A stretch of 14,975 bases of DNA, taken from the NCBI GenBank assembly GCA_043747765.1, contig JAYTOM010000212.1, forward strand, positions 1-14,975, in the 5' to 3' direction. The notes beneath the pieces are model-generated. The model did no database searches. It worked only from the letters and a program-made list of their open reading frames with translations, and had not been told where the DNA came from. Source of the DNA: WLMZ01 sp043747765 (lineage in GTDB: Bacteria; Actinomycetota; Acidimicrobiia; Acidimicrobiales; Ilumatobacteraceae). Made by a program: the position numbers and the translations under genes. This document shows positions 6,967-13,552 of the stretch, piece by piece (positions within the stretch are counted from its first letter, which is position 1; the number at the start of each line of letters is the position of its first letter).

Positions 6967-7743
6967 TCAGTAGATCGAGTTGGTGCCACTCGGGCGTTCG
7001 GCGCCGCGCGCCTGGGCGAGTTCCTCGGCCATGCGTGTCCGCATCGCGAGCATGTCGCCGGACACGGTGATCATTTGAAAGCCCTGCTGTAGCCGGCGCT
7101 CGGCAAGTGCGCCGGTGGAGTGGATGCCTGGCACCACGCCGGCGCGGCGGCATGCGGCGGCGATGGTCAGCAGTGCCTCGGTGAACTCTTCCCGGTCGTC
7201 GTTGTTTCCAGGTGGCAACCCGAGGCTGAGTGACAGATCGGCGGGGCCGACGTAGATCGCGTCGATGCCGGGAACGGCAAGGATGTCGTCGATGTTGCGC
7301 ACTGCCTGCGCGGTTTCGATCATCGGGATCACCACAAGTTGGTCGTTGGCTGTGGTCGAGTAGTCCGCAGCGCGCATGCTCGCCATGACCGGCCCGAAGC
7401 TTCGCTCGCCCAGTGGTGGGTAGCGGCTGGCGTGCACGACGGCCTCCGCTTCGGCGACCGTGTTGACCATGGGCACCACAACGCCTTCGCAGCCGGCATC
7501 GAACATCTTGCCGATCACTCCCGGCTCGTTCCATGGGACTCGGGCAATCGGTCGCGATCCTCCGAGCAGCACGGCCTGCACGATGCCGACTGTCGCCTGG
7601 TAGTCCATGGCCCCGTGTTGGTTGTCGGCGCAGACGTAGTCGAACCCCACCCGTGAAGTTGCTTCTGCGTTGACGGATGATGGGACGCCGAGCCACGCTC
7701 CGAAGGTCGGTTGCCGGTCGGACCAGAGTTCTCGAAGGTTCAC
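6967..7743 (-). CDS. HpaI/HpcH-family aldolase (2-keto-3-deoxy or 4-hydroxy-2-oxo acid aldolase)
   Basis: This is a class II pyruvate aldolase of 258 residues, the usual length for HpaI, GarL and RhmA relatives. These split 4-hydroxy-2-oxo acids into pyruvate and an aldehyde. The active site is complete: His43 in DNQHGAMD (general base), Arg68 in ARVPWNEP (pyruvate carboxylate), and metal ligands Glu143 in IPMIET and Asp169 in YVGPADLS. The start is GTG at 7743, with 34 bases to the stop of the upstream dehydrogenase, so the two form one minus-strand operon. There is no clear Shine-Dalgarno sequence; TAGAAA lies 7 bases upstream but lacks the final T of a good -10. The natural substrate is probably a 2-keto-3-deoxy sugar acid, inferred from neighbours. 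Confidence 0.9.
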   Translation of the reverse strand: MNLRELWSDRQPTFGAWLGVPSSVNAEATSRVGFDYVCADNQHGAMDYQATVGIVQAVLLGGSRPIARVPWNEPGVIGKMFDAGCEGVVVPMVNTVAEAEAVVHASRYPPLGERSFGPVMASMRAADYSTTANDQLVVIPMIETAQAVRNIDDILAVPGIDAIYVGPADLSLSLGLPPGNNDDREEFTEALLTIAAACRRAGVVPGIHSTGALAERRLQQGFQMITVSGDMLAMRTRMAEELAQARGAERPSGTNSIY

Positions 7744-7777
7744 GAGAGCGTTTCTACCACGGCTTGTGCGGTCCAGG

Positions 7778-8740
7778 TCAGCCGGTCCGGTCGGTTGGGG
7801 CGGGCAGTTGCCGGTCAGCCTGTTCGGGCACGACGTTGGTTGGTGTGCCGGCCAAGGTCGTGAGCGCGTTGTCGATCGCGTGCTGGTACAGGCGGCGGCG
7901 CCCGGCGACCGTGCTCGACGCGATGTGCGGCGTGACTATCACCCGGGGATGGATGAGCAGCGGATGTCCGACCGGCAGGGGTTCGGGTTCGGTGACGTCG
8001 AGCCCGGCGCCGGCGAGGTGACCGGCGTCGAGCGCGAGCAGCAGCGCGTCCTGGTCGACGAGAGCACCGCGGGCGCAGTTGATCACATAACCGCCCGGGC
8101 GCATCATCGCCAGGGTCGTGGAGTTCACCACAAGGTGCGTCGCCGACGTGGCCGGTGCGTGTAGCGACAGGACGTCGCTGCCTTCGAAGAGCTCGTTGAA
8201 GGCCACAAGTCGCGCAACGCCGGTGTCGTCTTCGGCGACGAGCGGATCGTGTGCGATCACGGTCATTCCCAGCGCCTTGCCCACCGCCGCAACGCGCCGG
8301 GCGATGCGTCCGTAGCCGAGCAGACCTAGCGTCCGCCCGTCCAGTTCCAGTGCGGTTGCCGGCCCACCGGCAAGGCCTTCGCGGGCTCTGGCGTGCGCGG
8401 CGGGCAGTGACTTGGTGACGGCCATCATCAGGGCGATTGCGTGCTCGGCCGTCGACACCGTTGGCGCCGTCGGGGCGTAGCACACGGTGATATCGACGGC
8501 GGTCGCCGCAGCGACGTCCACAGTGTCGTAGCCCACGCCGGTGCGCGAGATCACTCGCAGTCCGGGGCCGGCGGCGGCCATCGCCTGGGCATCCCACCGA
8601 TGCATCCCGGCGACGACGGCGTCGGCTCGGACGAGGTCGACGTGGTCAGGCCCGACGGGTATGGCCCGGCCCTCGACGAGATCGCGGAACTCCTCAGGGA
8701 GATCGCGATCGAAGAACAACACCGGGAGCTCCGTGGACAT
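7778..8740 (-). CDS. D-2-hydroxyacid dehydrogenase (phosphoglycerate dehydrogenase-like)
   Basis: This is a 320-residue NAD(P)-dependent enzyme that interconverts 2-oxo acids and D-2-hydroxy acids. After an N-terminal catalytic half, RTGVGYDTVDV is typical of the family. LGLLGYGRIARRV is the Rossmann GxGxxA motif. The catalytic residues are all present: Arg in NCARGALVD, Glu in DVTEPEPLP, and His in TPHIASST. It is the first gene of a two-gene operon with the HpaI-like aldolase, so its substrate may be an oxo acid such as hydroxypyruvate, glyoxylate or tartronate semialdehyde linked to aldol cleavage; this is inference. The ATG at 8740 lies exactly 6 bases after a TACGGT box, suggesting a leaderless transcript. 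The gene diverges from SDR B with 61 bases between starts. Confidence 0.9.
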   Translation of the reverse strand: MSTELPVLFFDRDLPEEFRDLVEGRAIPVGPDHVDLVRADAVVAGMHRWDAQAMAAAGPGLRVISRTGVGYDTVDVAAATAVDITVCYAPTAPTVSTAEHAIALMMAVTKSLPAAHARAREGLAGGPATALELDGRTLGLLGYGRIARRVAAVGKALGMTVIAHDPLVAEDDTGVARLVAFNELFEGSDVLSLHAPATSATHLVVNSTTLAMMRPGGYVINCARGALVDQDALLLALDAGHLAGAGLDVTEPEPLPVGHPLLIHPRVIVTPHIASSTVAGRRRLYQHAIDNALTTLAGTPTNVVPEQADRQLPAPTDRTG

Positions 8741-8746
8741 AGTTCC

Positions 8747-8752
8747 ACCGTA
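8747..8752 (-). promoter_or_regulatory. predicted -10 box of a leaderless promoter for the D-2-hydroxyacid dehydrogenase operon
   Basis: TACGGT on the minus strand is followed by GGAACT and then ATG (8740). The 6-base gap matches transcription starting at the A of the start codon. A leadered start using the weak GGTGG in the same stretch is the alternative. Confidence 0.45.
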
Positions 8753-8789
8753 GCAATGCGCCGGTGACGTGGCCGAGTGCCCCAGGCTC

Positions 8790-8795
8790 TAGCTT
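8790..8795 (+). promoter_or_regulatory. predicted -10 box of a leaderless promoter for SDR B
   Basis: TAGCTT is followed by CGCCGG and then GTG (8802). The GTGACG at 8764-8769 is a loose -35 candidate, but its 20-base spacer is long. The box shares a 61-base divergent region with the promoter of the dehydrogenase operon. Confidence 0.5.
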
Positions 8796-8801
8796 CGCCG
8801 G

Positions 8802-9644
8802 GTGACCGATTGGCAGTCAGCTTCTGCTTCATTGAACGGCAAGGTCGTTGTGATCACCGGCGCCGCTCAGGGCTTGGGTGAGGCGACGGCTCGACTTGTC
8901 CATGACCGCGGAGCCGCGGGTCTGGTGCTCGTCGATCGCAATCGCGAGCTCGGCGCGGCCGTGGCATCCGAACTCGATGGCGACGGTTGCCGCGCGATTT
9001 TCGTCGCCGCTGAACTGGGCAGCGCCGACGACTGCGCTGCACTCATCGCCCAGGTCGACGCCACCTTCGGTGTCGTCCACGGCGTCGTCAACGCTGCTGC
9101 TGTGACCGATCGCGGCACGGTGTGGGACACCACCGTCGAGTTGTGGGATCTGTTGTTCGACGTCAACGTGCGCGCCCCGTTCCTGTTGATGCAAGGTGCC
9201 GCGAAGATCATGCGTCGCGAGCGCGTGGCGGGTTCGATGATCACCATCGGCAGCACCACCGGCCATGGCGGACAACCCACGCTGTTTCCCTACGCGGTCT
9301 CCAAAGGTGCGCTGGCGACGATGACGCGCAACCTGGCCTACTCACTGATGCGCGAACACATCCGCGTCAACCAGGTCAGTCTGGGCTGGATGGACACGCC
9401 GGCCGAAGACCGGATGCAACGTCAGTACCATGGCGCGCCGGACGAATGGCTGACAGCCGCAGAAGCGACGCAACCCTACGGTCGGCTGCTGAAGCCGCTC
9501 GAGGTTGCACGCATCTTCTGCTTCCTGCTCAGCGAAGAATCCGGCGTGATGAGTGGTGCGATCATCGATTTCGCCCAGAGCGTGCTGGGTGCCGGCGAAC
9601 CGTCCGTCCCACCGGTCGCCCCGTTCCCCACCTTCGATCGCTAA
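8802..9644 (+). CDS. short-chain dehydrogenase/reductase (SDR), paralogue B
   Basis: This is a 280-residue classical SDR. ITGAAQGLGE (residues 18-27) is an intact cofactor motif, followed by VNAAAVTD in place of NNAG. The catalytic Ser lies in IGSTTGHGG, and YAVSK gives Tyr164 and Lys168. It resembles SDR A at 5585 through most of its length, about half identical by eye. Shared stretches are GHGG, IRVNQV..GWMDT, GAP..WL, KP.EVA, and the C-terminal SVLGAG. SDR B keeps canonical residues where SDR A has drifted. The GTG at 8802 is preceded by a leaderless-type -10 box and no Shine-Dalgarno sequence. It is transcribed alone and diverges from the D-2-hydroxyacid dehydrogenase/HpaI operon, which suggests a shared substrate and regulator. 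Confidence 0.88.
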   Translation: MTDWQSASASLNGKVVVITGAAQGLGEATARLVHDRGAAGLVLVDRNRELGAAVASELDGDGCRAIFVAAELGSADDCAALIAQVDATFGVVHGVVNAAAVTDRGTVWDTTVELWDLLFDVNVRAPFLLMQGAAKIMRRERVAGSMITIGSTTGHGGQPTLFPYAVSKGALATMTRNLAYSLMREHIRVNQVSLGWMDTPAEDRMQRQYHGAPDEWLTAAEATQPYGRLLKPLEVARIFCFLLSEESGVMSGAIIDFAQSVLGAGEPSVPPVAPFPTFDR

Positions 9645-9651
9645 GGGTGGC

Positions 9652-9972
9652 TCACAGACTCATCGACTCCGCCGTCCCTGCCACCATCCAGCGCGGGTCG
9701 TGATCTGTTGCGACATGCGCAGCGACGTCCAAGGAGATCACCACTGTGTCGTCGCGGTACTTCAACTTCGCTATCAAGCGAGCGCAGTATGGGATCAGTC
9801 CAGCGCTCGCGCCGAGAACGTCCCTGAGCGTGGAACGGCAGATCGGATCCACCAGGTACGGTTCTTCGACGAAGAAGCAGATCGTCACGACATCACACGC
9901 TCCGAGTCCGTCGTTGTAAAGCCAAGGCGTGAGGGTCGGTTCGTCGCTTTTCGTATCAGGCATGACTGGCAT
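9652..9972 (-). CDS. hypothetical protein
   Basis: This minus-strand frame of about 106 residues runs from the ATG at 9972; an ATG at 9963 or a GTG at 10005 are alternatives. Codons are strongly G/C at third positions and the residue mix is ordinary rather than Arg/Pro-rich, unlike the shadow frames around it, so it looks coding. The middle is hydrophobic (DVVTICFFVEEPYLVDP) with two Cys, followed by ARLIAKLKYRDDTVVISLD. No family is recognised. It ends 7 bases from the convergent SDR B stop. It lies next to an IS6-family remnant, so it may itself be truncated. A GGTGG 12 bases before the ATG at 9972 is the only candidate ribosome site. Confidence 0.45.
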   Translation of the reverse strand: MPVMPDTKSDEPTLTPWLYNDGLGACDVVTICFFVEEPYLVDPICRSTLRDVLGASAGLIPYCARLIAKLKYRDDTVVISLDVAAHVATDHDPRWMVAGTAESMSL

Positions 9973-10091
9973 CGATGTTGCCACCGGGCAGCTGGCACGC
10001 CTCACGATCCAGGAGCAGACTCGACAGGCGTTGCGGAACTGCTCGCTATCGTCGAGGCTGGAGGCGGAATCCAGGAAGACGTCGTGCAGGT

Positions 10092-10110
10092 GGCCTGTTG
10101 CATTGTTGGC
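10092..10110 (+). repeat. IS6-type terminal inverted repeat, left in window
   Basis: GGCCTGTTGCATTGTTGGC resembles the GGxxCTGTTGCAAAGTT ends of IS6-family elements. It lies 38 bases beyond the transposase stop, the expected place for this end. Confidence 0.6.
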
Positions 10111-10148
10111 TCGCGTGTCGTGTCTTGACCGGATCCAATGTCACTCGT

Positions 10149-10400
10149 TCAGATCATTGACGCGAGTTCGTCGAAGGCAGCGGCGCAGCGAAGATGACGA
10201 TTCCAGGCGTTCACGCCGAGTTCGTACTAGCCGCGGCGGACGTTCTGGATGAACGCGTGACCTTCGATGGTCACTGTCGCAGTGCGGTCGGTCTTCAGTC
10301 CGCGCATCGGCCGCAGCCTCGCTTTCAATCGCCCGTGATCGCACTCCACCCGATTGTTCGAAGATATTTGAGCGCGTTGTGCCTGACGACAGCTGGCCGG
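10149..10400 (-). pseudogene. IS6-family (IS26/IS240-like) transposase, C-terminal remnant
   Basis: The minus strand encodes NNRVECDHGRLKARLRPMRG, the DDE-domain end of IS6-family transposases with its catalytic Glu, then GLKTDRTATVTIEGHAFIQNVRRG and, past a stop, YELGVNAWNRHLRCAAAFDE. Two lesions are visible. A TAG at 10227-10229 replaces the His expected before YEL. A frameshift near 10358-10364 separates ALKYL from NNRVE, which should be continuous as KYLNNR. The N-terminal helix-turn-helix and the two Asp-containing segments are gone. The gene cannot make an active transposase. Confidence 0.85.
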
Positions 10401-10457
10401 ACGGTGCAACACGACAATGGCGTTAATCTGCGCATCCTCTCCGCCGGCACGCCATCC

Positions 10458-10474
10458 GCCAACGCAACAGTGCC
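10458..10474 (-). repeat. IS6-type terminal inverted repeat, right in window
   Basis: Read on the minus strand this is GGCACTGTTGCGTTGGC. It matches the other end (GGC-CTGTTGC..GTTGGC) apart from one extra base and a short gap, so it is taken as the opposite end of the same element. Confidence 0.5.
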
Positions 10475-10550
10475 TGCGCGTGAGCTGGCCCGGCCAGCTC
10501 GTGGTGCGTCGACCTGACCGCTCCGGCCGCAGCTGGCCCGACCGGCAGAT

Positions 10551-10556
10551 TAGGTT
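10551..10556 (+). promoter_or_regulatory. predicted -10 box of a leaderless promoter for the dehydrogenase/lactonase/SDR operon
   Basis: TAGGTT is followed by 7 bases and then GTG (10564). It lies outside the IS6 remnant, 76 bases past its right end. It argues for the GTG at 10564 over an upstream ATG at 10417 that lies inside the IS remnant. Confidence 0.45.
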
Positions 10557-10563
10557 CGATGGC

Positions 10564-11556
10564 GTGCTGCGCACCTTTCTGACACACAATCCCGAGGATC
10601 TGGAGGCTTACTACGGGCGGGTGCTGGCCGAGCTGCGCATGGTCGCCGACGTCGTCCTGAATCCCTTCGACCGCGACCTCACCACGGACGAACTCGTCGA
10701 ACACGCGGCCGGGTGCCAAGTAGTGATCGCCCATCGTGCAACGCCCGGTGAGGGGGCCCTGTTCGACCGGAACACAGACGTGGTCGCGTTCCTTCGGACG
10801 GCGGTGGACATCTCTACGATCGACGTAGGGGCGGCGTCCCGCAACGGTGTGCTCGTCGCCTGCGCCGACAAGAGCTTCGTGCCGTCGACCGCCGAGATCG
10901 CGTTGGCGCTGATGCTCGACCTGGCGCGGAACGTCAGCGAGTCGACGATTGACTACCGGCGAGGCGGCCAGCCGCCGCAGCGACCCGGGTTCCAGCTGAG
11001 GGGCAGAACCGCCGGGCTGATCGGCTGCGGGGCCATCGGTAGCTACCTGTGTGACGCGCTCGTGGCGCTGGGCGTTGACGTGCTCGTCGCTGACCCGTAC
11101 ACACAGGTCAGCGGCGTCGGCATCCGCCAGGTCGAGCTGCCCGAGTTGCTCGCCGAGTCCGATTTCGTGCTGCCGCTCGCCGCGTCGACCCCCGAGACCC
11201 AAAACCTAATCGACGCCGACGCACTCGCCCTGATGAAGCCGGGCGCGATGCTCGTCAACGTGTCTCGAGGTGAGTTGCTCGACGAACAAGCCGTGGCCGC
11301 GGCGCTCGACACTGGCCGGCTGGGCGGCCTTGCGATGGACGTCGGCCGAGCGCCAGACCAGCGCCCGGCACCCGAACTCGCCGCCCGGCCAGGTGTGGTG
11401 GCAACACCACACCTCGGCGGTCTGACACCCGAAAACGCGGACGCACAGGCGATGAGCAGCGTCGAGCAGGTACGCGCGATCGTCGCCCACGAACTGCCAC
11501 CGCGGGCGGTGAACGCCGACCACGCCAGCCGTCTGCGAGCCTGGTGGGCCACATGA
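10564..11556 (+). CDS. D-2-hydroxyacid dehydrogenase family protein (NAD-binding)
   Basis: From the GTG at 10564 this is a 330-residue protein, normal for the family. The frame is open back to an ATG at 10417, but those 49 residues lie in IS6-derived and non-coding DNA and look unlike the family. AGLIGCGAIGSYL is the Rossmann motif. NVSRGELLD holds the catalytic Arg and ATPHLGGLTPE the catalytic His. The usual Glu of the DVxxxEP motif is not in place: the sequence is AMDVGRAPDQRPAPEL, a variant I believe marks a subfamily. The stop overlaps the next gene as ATGA (11553-11556). It is the first gene of a three-gene operon. Its substrate is unknown; it is not a close copy of the dehydrogenase at 7778. 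Confidence 0.85.
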   Translation: MLRTFLTHNPEDLEAYYGRVLAELRMVADVVLNPFDRDLTTDELVEHAAGCQVVIAHRATPGEGALFDRNTDVVAFLRTAVDISTIDVGAASRNGVLVACADKSFVPSTAEIALALMLDLARNVSESTIDYRRGGQPPQRPGFQLRGRTAGLIGCGAIGSYLCDALVALGVDVLVADPYTQVSGVGIRQVELPELLAESDFVLPLAASTPETQNLIDADALALMKPGAMLVNVSRGELLDEQAVAAALDTGRLGGLAMDVGRAPDQRPAPELAARPGVVATPHLGGLTPENADAQAMSSVEQVRAIVAHELPPRAVNADHASRLRAWWAT

Positions 11557-12425
11557 TGGTCGCAGGGATGACGGTCCGAGGCGCGTGCGACTCGCACGTG
11601 CACGTCTACGACCATCGGTACCCGATCGGTCCCTCGACGGTGCTCACACCGCCGGATGCCTCGCCCGCAGAGTACCGGGCCGTCCAGTCGGCGCTCGGCC
11701 TCGATCGCGTGGTATTCGTGCAACCGACCACCTACGGGCTCGACAACCGATGTCTGCTCGCTGCCGTGGCCGAGTTCGGCGACGCCGCCCGGGCGGTGGT
11801 CGTCATTGACGGCACCACGACCGACGACGAGCTCGCCCGGTTGACGTCGCTGGGTGGGCGCGGCGCACGTTTCCACATGCTGCCCGGCGGGGCGGTGCCG
11901 TGGGAGGTCATGCACCCCGTGGCAGAACTGATTGCAGGACATGGGTGGCACATCCAGCTCCAACTGAACGGCTGCGAGTTGGCCGAGCGACTCGATGCCC
12001 TCCTTGCCCTACCGACGCCGATCGTCGTCGACCACGTCGGGCGCTTCATGCCGCCGGTCGAACCCGAGGACTCGGCGTTCGGGGCGCTGCTCACGTTGCT
12101 CGATTCCGGACGATGCTGGGTGAAATTGTCGGCGCCGTACGAGTCGACGCACGGGTCGACGCACGAGGGCGCACCGGACTACCCCACCGTCGCCAAGCTC
12201 GCCCACCGCCTCCTCGCCCACGCACCCGAACGGATGTTGTGGGCCACGAACTGGCCCCATCCGGGCAAGTTCGACCCGCCGACGCCGACGCAACTCGCGG
12301 AACTGCGAGATGCGTGGTTGCCGACCGACGCCCTGCGCCACCTGGTGCTGGTCGACAACCCCGCCGAGGTCTACGGCTTCGATCCCCTTTCCAACACCCT
12401 TCCCCACGTTGAGGCGACCACATGA
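11553..12425 (+). CDS. amidohydrolase-superfamily lactonase (COG3618, LigI-like)
   Basis: This is a TIM-barrel metal hydrolase of about 290 residues, in the size range of 2-pyrone-4,6-dicarboxylate lactonase (LigI) and sugar-lactonase relatives. DSHVHVYD (His15, His17) is the HxH motif after strand 1. HIQLQLNG, VVDHVGRFMPP and LWATNWPHPGK follow the LigI pattern, and VDNPAEVYGF closes the domain. The ATG at 11553 is chosen because it overlaps the dehydrogenase stop as ATGA with GGTGGG at 11543-11548 upstream; GTG 11544, ATG 11556 and ATG 11568 are alternatives. Its stop overlaps the SDR start, again as ATGA. Next to an SDR, the likely role is hydrolysis of a sugar lactone to the free acid (inference); an aromatic-derived lactone is possible but no aromatic genes are seen. 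Confidence 0.85.
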   Translation: MMVAGMTVRGACDSHVHVYDHRYPIGPSTVLTPPDASPAEYRAVQSALGLDRVVFVQPTTYGLDNRCLLAAVAEFGDAARAVVVIDGTTTDDELARLTSLGGRGARFHMLPGGAVPWEVMHPVAELIAGHGWHIQLQLNGCELAERLDALLALPTPIVVDHVGRFMPPVEPEDSAFGALLTLLDSGRCWVKLSAPYESTHGSTHEGAPDYPTVAKLAHRLLAHAPERMLWATNWPHPGKFDPPTPTQLAELRDAWLPTDALRHLVLVDNPAEVYGFDPLSNTLPHVEATT

Positions 12426-13198
12426 CCGTCGAGAAGTACGCCAGCTACCCGTCGCTCGTCGATCGCACTGTCTTCGTGACCGGCGGCGCCGACGGCATCG
12501 GCAGCGCCATCGTGGGGAACTTCGCCCGCCAAGGCAGCAAGGTCGCCTTCGTCGACATCAACGCTGCGTACGCAAGAGCCACCATCGAGCGTTGCATCGC
12601 GGACGGCGTCGCCCACACACCGATCTTCTACGAGGTCGACCTACGCGACATCGGCGCACTCCAGGTGGCATGCACCCGGGCGATCGACGACCTCGGGGGT
12701 GTCACGGTGCTCGTCAACAACGCCGCCAGCGACGACCGCCACACGTGGGAGGACATGACTGTCGACTACTGGAACGACCGTCTGAACGTGAACTTGCGCC
12801 ACTATTTCTTTGCGATCCAGGCGCTCGCCCCGCAGATGCTGGCTGCCGAGCTCGGATCGATCGTCAACGTCGGATCGAGCAGCTACATGATGCAGGAGGA
12901 TTTCTTCCCCGGCTATGCAATTGCCAAGTCGGGCGTGGAAGGTATCACCCGCACGATGGCCCGCACGTTCGGGCCGAAAAACGTGCGGGTCAACACCGTT
13001 CTGCCGGGTTGGGTGGCCACCGAGCGCCAACTCACCAAGTGGTGGTCCCCGGAGGGTGAGGAGGGCACGCTGCACGATCAGGCGATCAAGAAGCGGATCC
13101 TGCCCGACGAGTTCGTCCAGATGATCCTCTTCCTTGCCGCCGACGACAGTGGCGGCTGCACCGCACAGCAGTTCATGGTCGACGGCGGACGCTTCTGA
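12422..13198 (+). CDS. short-chain dehydrogenase/reductase, possible aldose dehydrogenase
   Basis: This is a 258-residue classical SDR with all motifs intact: VTGGADGIG (residues 19-27), VLVNNAA, Ser in NVGSSSYM, and YAIAK with Tyr165 and Lys169. VLPGWVATERQ and the C-terminal QFMVDGGRF are usual for sugar and polyol SDRs. The insert between residues 200 and 230, rich in charged residues (WWSPEGEEG), covers the substrate loop. The ATG overlaps the lactonase stop by 4 bases, so the two should be made together. That supports a pair in which the SDR oxidises an aldose to its lactone and the neighbour hydrolyses it. It belongs to a different SDR branch from those at 5585 and 8802. Confidence 0.9.
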   Translation: MTVEKYASYPSLVDRTVFVTGGADGIGSAIVGNFARQGSKVAFVDINAAYARATIERCIADGVAHTPIFYEVDLRDIGALQVACTRAIDDLGGVTVLVNNAASDDRHTWEDMTVDYWNDRLNVNLRHYFFAIQALAPQMLAAELGSIVNVGSSSYMMQEDFFPGYAIAKSGVEGITRTMARTFGPKNVRVNTVLPGWVATERQLTKWWSPEGEEGTLHDQAIKKRILPDEFVQMILFLAADDSGGCTAQQFMVDGGRF

Positions 13199-13212
13199 CG
13201 GGACTCCGCGAC

Positions 13213-13232
13213 GGGCTTCTCCGGCCAAGCCC
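13213..13232 (+). terminator. hairpin after the SDR, possible operon terminator
   Basis: GGGCTT (13213-13218) pairs with AAGCCC (13227-13232) across an 8-base loop, 14 bases after the SDR stop. There is no T-run, so it is only a candidate. Confidence 0.35.
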
Positions 13233-13289
13233 AAGTCATTCGACGGATTCACCGATCGAACAGGGTGCTGAAAAACGTCTGGTTGGTGC

Positions 13290-13552
13290 TCGCGTTGGGG
13301 CCAGGGACGCCCTGCGCGGTCGTCATCGCCGCCGGACTGCGCGCTGACGGGCATCGTGAGGTCGTCGGGCTCGATGTCGGCGACTCCGGAAAGCGACAGG
13401 TTCTGGCGGGCGCGAGTTCCTGTCCTCGCTCACCCACCGCGGCCGAGCCAGGGTGCGCCTCGTGATCTCCGACGCGCACGCCGGCCTCGTCAAAGCCATC
13501 GGGCGATGCTTCCAGGGCGCGGTGTGGCAACGCTCATCTGTTGACATGGTGG
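13290..13552 (+). pseudogene. IS256-family (mutator) transposase remnant, multiple frameshifts
   Basis: Pieces of the catalytic domain appear in three reading frames. GARVGARDAL (about 13290-13319) is followed in another frame by AVVIAAGLRADGHREVVG and LDVGDS (about 13317-13387). A third frame then gives FWRAREFLSSL and VRLVISDAHAGLVKAIGR, then CFQGAVWQR (about 13400-13533). Together they follow the IS256 pattern …VVIA.G…G.REV.GLDVGDSE…FW..FL.SL..RGL…LVISDAH.GL..AI…WQR, including the Asp of SDAH. Both ends of the gene and the terminal repeats were not found. The remnant is non-functional and marks an old insertion between the lactonase operon and the last SDR. Confidence 0.75.

Larger units (their letters stand above)
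10092..10474 (-). mobile_element. internally deleted IS6-family element
   Basis: The element is bounded by matching inverted ends at 10092-10110 and 10458-10474. It keeps only the 3' part of a DDE transposase on the minus strand. Full IS6-family elements are about 750-900 bp, so roughly half is missing. The 8 bases outside each end (GTGCAGGT left, TGCGCGTG right) are not duplicated, so no target-site duplication remains. It could be a decayed or MITE-like derivative. It lies upstream of the dehydrogenase/lactonase/SDR operon. Confidence 0.6.

Noticed and set aside
10084..10482. Target-site duplication around the IS6 remnant
   Set aside because: The 8-base flanks GTGCAGGT and TGCGCGTG do not match.
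10417..10563. N-terminal extension of the dehydrogenase from the ATG at 10417
   Set aside because: The added residues fall in the IS6 remnant and its flank, do not resemble the family, and a leaderless-type promoter points to the GTG at 10564.
11043..11963. Minus-strand open frame of 306 codons across the dehydrogenase/lactonase junction
   Set aside because: It spans two well-supported forward genes and carries no recognisable domain.
12641..13354. Minus-strand open frame of 237 codons across the SDR and part of the IS256 remnant
   Set aside because: It is antisense to an intact SDR with a complete active site and runs into unrelated DNA.
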